From: an uncultured Eubacterium sp.
Lineage (GTDB): Bacteria; Bacillota_A; Clostridia; Lachnospirales; Lachnospiraceae
Reading direction: 5' to 3'
DNA: 8,961 nucleotides
NCBI GenBank assembly: GCA_947653505.1
Contig: CANTHI010000120.1
Location: 1 to 8,961 of the forward strand
A program made the translations under genes and the position numbers. This document shows, one piece after another, positions 7,104-8,961 of this stretch. Position 1 is the stretch's first letter. Each line of letters starts with the position of its first letter. The notes beneath the pieces were generated by a model that saw only the letters and a list, made by a program, of their open reading frames with translations, was not told the DNA's origin and made no database searches.

Positions 7104-7160
7104 CCGGCAGGAACGGCCTGCCGGCCGCAGTCTGATAACCTCACATCCTGCGGCCGGCAG
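7104..7160 (-). promoter_or_regulatory. 13-bp perfect GC stem-loop with a mutually exclusive alternative hairpin
   Basis: CTGCCGGCCGCAG (7118-7130) and CTGCGGCCGGCAG (7148-7160) form a 13-bp stem with a 17-base loop. The bases at 7117-7124 (CCTGCCGG) can instead pair with CCGGCAGG at 7104-7111 around a 5-base loop. The two structures share bases and cannot form together. The alternative stem ends about 10 bases before the permease ribosome binding site. There is no T run. Such intercistronic stems after binding-protein genes commonly give the binding protein a more stable message than the permeases (the malE-malF arrangement in E. coli is the classic case); assignment here is by analogy. Confidence 0.7.
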
Positions 7161-7161
7161 A

Positions 7162-7179
7162 ATCCGGACTCTTCCGGAT
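7162..7179 (-). promoter_or_regulatory. 7-bp stem-loop with 4-base loop after the binding protein gene
   Basis: ATCCGGA (7162-7168) and TCCGGAT (7173-7179) pair perfectly around CTCT. This is the middle of three consecutive stem-loops between the binding protein stop and the first permease. Confidence 0.6.
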
Positions 7180-7194
7180 CAGATCCAACTGCCC

Positions 7195-7226
7195 GGCCGG
7201 AGCGTTTCCCATAGTTTTGTCCGGCC
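7195..7226 (-). promoter_or_regulatory. 7-bp stem-loop just after the binding protein stop
   Basis: GGCCGGA (7195-7201) and TCCGGCC (7220-7226) pair perfectly around an 18-base loop, starting 6 bases after the binding protein stop codon. It could shield the 3' end of the binding protein message. Function is inferred. Confidence 0.5.
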
Positions 7227-7232
7227 AGAAGG

Positions 7233-8647
7233 TTACTCCGTAATCTCTACCCCTTCAGATGCCTGTGCGTCTGACCACTTCTGATTCCATTCGCCCATCA
7301 GGTCATCCAGGGATTTATTGCCGTAAAGAGCAGCTTCGAGTACTTCACTTGGCGGATAATCACCGCTTAATACTTCTGCTTTGTTACGAATCTTGTCATA
7401 CAGGCCATCTTCGCCTTCTGCAGGTGCGTTGTCAGAAAGAAGCTCAACACCAGAAAACTCTGCCAGCGCATCCGGAAGCGGTTCGCCCTTCTTTGCCGGA
7501 ATGGAACCTTCGTCTGCGAAGATCGGAGATTCTTCAATCAGCCATTTGACATACAGCATGGACGCAATCTGATTGTCCATAGAAGCCTTGTTATTAATCG
7601 CATACGCATAGTTACCGCCTGAGGCTGCTGCCTGTTTTCCACCTACCGTGATCGGGAACGGCATATATCCGATATCATCCGGCTTGTCGCCTGCGTCTTT
7701 AAACTGCTGTACACACCAGGAACCAAGTACCATCGTCGCGATCTCGCCGCTGTTAATTTTGGATTTGGAAGACTCCCAGTCACTGGAAAGCGGATCTTCT
7801 TCTACCAGCTTGTTTGCAACCGCTTCATACAGTGTATAGAATACCGCGTAAGGACCGCTCATTTCCTCGTTCTTTGTAAACGGATCTTTCTGATGCAGCA
7901 GCTTGTTATTTTTGTAATCCGGATCCGCATTTGACGCAATGCCTACATAATCGTTCCATGCACCCATTGTCCAGCCTGCCGCGAAGTTTGTATACAGCGG
8001 AATCGCATCCGTCTTTTCGCCAATCAGCTTTAACGCATCCAGAAATTCGTCCGGTGTCTTAGGCAGAATCGCATTGCCATCCGCATCCTCTTTCAGCGCA
8101 CCCGCTTCTTTCCAGATTCTCTTGTTATACGCGATACCGCCTGCCGTACCACCGTTTGGAATCGCATATACTGTGTTGTCATACATTTTTTCTGTTACGA
8201 AGTTATAAAGGCCATTCAGCGTCTCATAATCCCCCATCGGTACAAAGTAATTGGACATCTCGCTCTTTTCTACCGTATCCGGCATAAAACAGATATCGCC
8301 CCAGTCACCGTTGGTCAGACGAAGCGTTCAGACTCCGCATAATCCGTAATGCCTTCATATGTAACCTTAATATTCGGATATTCCTTCATAAACTGTTCCG
8401 CATAGCCCTTATATGTCGTATTTACGATATCCGTACGGTTTGTAAGTATTTTAATGTCCGCTTTCAGATCCTTATAATCCGCACCATTGATCTTGTCAAT
8501 CGACGGCACTGCCTTCGCTTCATCTCCACCTGTCTTGTCCGTGCCTGCATCTGCATCTGCATTTGCATTCTTATCGCCGCCTCCACATGCTGTCAGCGAC
8601 AGAACCATCGTTGCTGCTAACCCCAGACTGAGCAATTTCTTTTTCAT
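7233..8647 (-). pseudogene. ABC transporter sugar-binding lipoprotein (family 1), interrupted by a frameshift
   Basis: The gene for the extracellular binding protein of the importer, in two frames. The N-terminal part (8647 to about 8330) has a lipoprotein signal (MKKKLLSLGLAATMVLSLTAC, lipobox LTAC with Cys21) and a Gly/Asp/Ala-rich linker. It then enters the binding fold (ADIKILTNRTD, MKEYPNIKVTYEG) and runs to a TGA at 8315. The rest is intact in another frame from about 8327, reading TLRLTNGDWGDICFMP, to the stop at 7233. Restoring one base near 8327-8332 gives about 471 residues, normal for this family, with typical features: YAIPNGGTAGGIAYNKRIW, SGEIATMVLGSW and a C-terminal WNQKWSDAQ. 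The start has AGGAGG at 8655-8660. As written the protein would be truncated and the importer nonfunctional unless the base loss is a sequence error. Family is certain; mannooligosaccharide specificity is inferred from the operon. Confidence 0.9.
8327..8332 (-). other. Single-base frameshift point in the binding protein gene
   Basis: Minus-strand reading is GAG TCT GAA CGC TTC GTC TGA in the first frame. The second frame opens just after a TGA (8330-8328) with ACG CTT CGT CTG ACC. One missing base around GAA (for example GAA ACG in place of GAACG) would give continuous ESETLRLTNGDWG. There is no long homopolymer or obvious slippery heptamer at the site, so a programmed shift is unlikely. A recent mutation or an assembly error both fit. 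Confidence 0.8.
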
Positions 8648-8672
8648 TTCTTTTCCTCCTTATTTTCTGCTG

Positions 8673-8723
8673 TTTAGCCTGTTTTTTAAGCTAATTTAAT
8701 TTTATCACATTTAGCCGGTTTTT
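8673..8723. repeat. Paired 14-bp direct repeat in the operon leader, possible operator pair
   Basis: TTTAGCCTGTTTTT (8673-8686) and TTTAGCCGGTTTTT (8710-8723) differ at one base and are 37 bp apart. The distal copy lies inside the spacer of the second possible promoter (8699-8726). The proximal copy is just ahead of the ribosome binding site. This arrangement suits a repressor that blocks transcription from both sites. The regulator is not in the window and its family cannot be named from this. Confidence 0.5.
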
Positions 8724-8726
8724 CAA
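8699..8726 (-). promoter_or_regulatory. Second possible promoter, closer to the binding protein gene
   Basis: On the minus strand TTGAAA (8726-8721) is followed after 16 bases by TAAAAT (8704-8699). Each hexamer is close to the sigma-A consensus. The spacer carries one copy of the leader direct repeat. The region is AT-rich, so a chance match is possible. Confidence 0.4.
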
Positions 8727-8761
8727 TCTTTTTTTTGTTTTACGCACAATTTCGTTTATTT

Positions 8762-8790
8762 ATATTATTTTAACATGAACTTTTTGTAAA
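8762..8790 (-). promoter_or_regulatory. Probable main sigma-A-type promoter of the operon
   Basis: On the minus strand TTTACA (8790-8785) and TAATAT (8767-8762) are each one base from the TTGACA/TATAAT consensus in key positions and are exactly 17 bases apart. A start near 8755 would give a leader of about 110 bases before the binding protein ATG. It lies directly downstream of the nested inverted repeat at 8802-8879, which would place that repeat upstream of the -35 box. Confidence 0.6.
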
Positions 8791-8801
8791 AATAGCATAA
8801 A

Positions 8802-8879
8802 AAAACATTGGTTTTTAACTTAAATTTTTGATTAATCTAATTTTCCAGATTAATTTAACTTAAATTCAACCAATGTTTT
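8802..8879. repeat. Nested 78-bp inverted repeat upstream of the promoter
   Basis: The outer arms AAAACATTGGTT (8802-8813) and AACCAATGTTTT (8868-8879) are perfect reverse complements. The inner arms ATTAATCT (8831-8838) and AGATTAAT (8847-8854) are also perfect, around an 8-base loop. Between outer and inner arms on each side is the odd palindrome TTTAACTTAAA, within a 13-bp direct repeat (8814-8826 and 8854-8866). On the minus strand the outer arm is followed by a run of T (to 8801 and beyond), so the structure could be the AT-rich terminator of a gene to the right. It could equally be an activator-binding region. Confidence 0.7.
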
Positions 8880-8925
8880 ATGAAATTATTTATGTATAAG
8901 TGTTACATTTTGGCTATGCGGACGC

Positions 8926-8961
8926 CGGATGGTAGGCGGTAATCTGTCTGCCTCCCATCCG
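8926..8961. repeat. GC-rich hairpin at the right window edge
   Basis: CGGATGG and AGGC (8926-8932 and 8934-8937) pair with GCCT and CCATCCG (8950-8953 and 8955-8961), with one T/C mismatch and a 12-base loop. On the minus strand no T run follows it. What lies beyond the window is unknown, so it may be part of a larger structure or terminator. No gene is seen between it and the operon promoter. Confidence 0.55.

Noticed and set aside
8315..8340. Programmed ribosomal frameshift in the binding protein gene
   Set aside because: No slippery heptamer or homopolymer is visible at the junction and binding proteins are not known to use such control; mutation or assembly error is simpler.
8545..8575. 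Short GCATCT/GCATTT repeats in the binding protein gene
   Set aside because: They encode the low-complexity Asp/Ala/Asn linker after the lipoprotein cysteine, which is ordinary for this family.

Overview
The window is most likely from the chromosome of a Gram-positive gut-type Clostridia, probably Lachnospiraceae. The reasons are strong AGGAGG ribosome binding sites, TTG start use, a Gram-positive lipoprotein-type binding protein, a YesL/DUF624 gene, moderate GC in genes with very AT-rich promoter DNA, and a gene set known from gut Firmicutes that use mannan. Every real gene lies on the minus strand, so the operon reads from right to left.

Layout in transcription order. Positions 8961-8648 are a gene-free, AT-rich control region. 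It holds a GC hairpin at the window edge, a nested 78-bp inverted repeat, a good sigma-A-like promoter, a second possible promoter and a paired direct repeat. Positions 8647-7233 encode a family 1 sugar-binding lipoprotein that is broken by a one-base frameshift near 8327-8332. Positions 7232-7080 are an intercistronic stretch with several GC-rich stem-loops. Two ABC permeases follow (7079-6141 and 6141-5296), overlapping by one base. A structured 177-bp gap comes next, then GH130 subfamily-2-like phosphorylase (5118-4096), cellobiose 2-epimerase (4076-2886), an 18-bp tandem repeat straddling the epimerase stop codon, and GH130 subfamily-1-like 4-O-beta-mannosyl-glucose phosphorylase with a TTG start (2785-1610). 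After a gap with a perfect hairpin and a 21-bp direct repeat come a single-span membrane protein (1446-730) and a YesL-family membrane protein (725-90).

The genes form a coherent pathway. The transporter imports beta-1,4-mannooligosaccharides. The GH130_2 enzyme removes mannose from the non-reducing end with phosphate. The epimerase turns mannobiose into mannosyl-glucose. The GH130_1 enzyme splits that into mannose 1-phosphate and glucose. No mannanase, transport ATPase, phosphomannomutase or regulator is in the window, so these must be encoded elsewhere. The pathway is already known (Ruminococcus albus, Roseburia). The less expected material is non-coding: the structured spacers, the control-region symmetry, the repeat-built tail of the epimerase, and the disrupted binding-protein gene.
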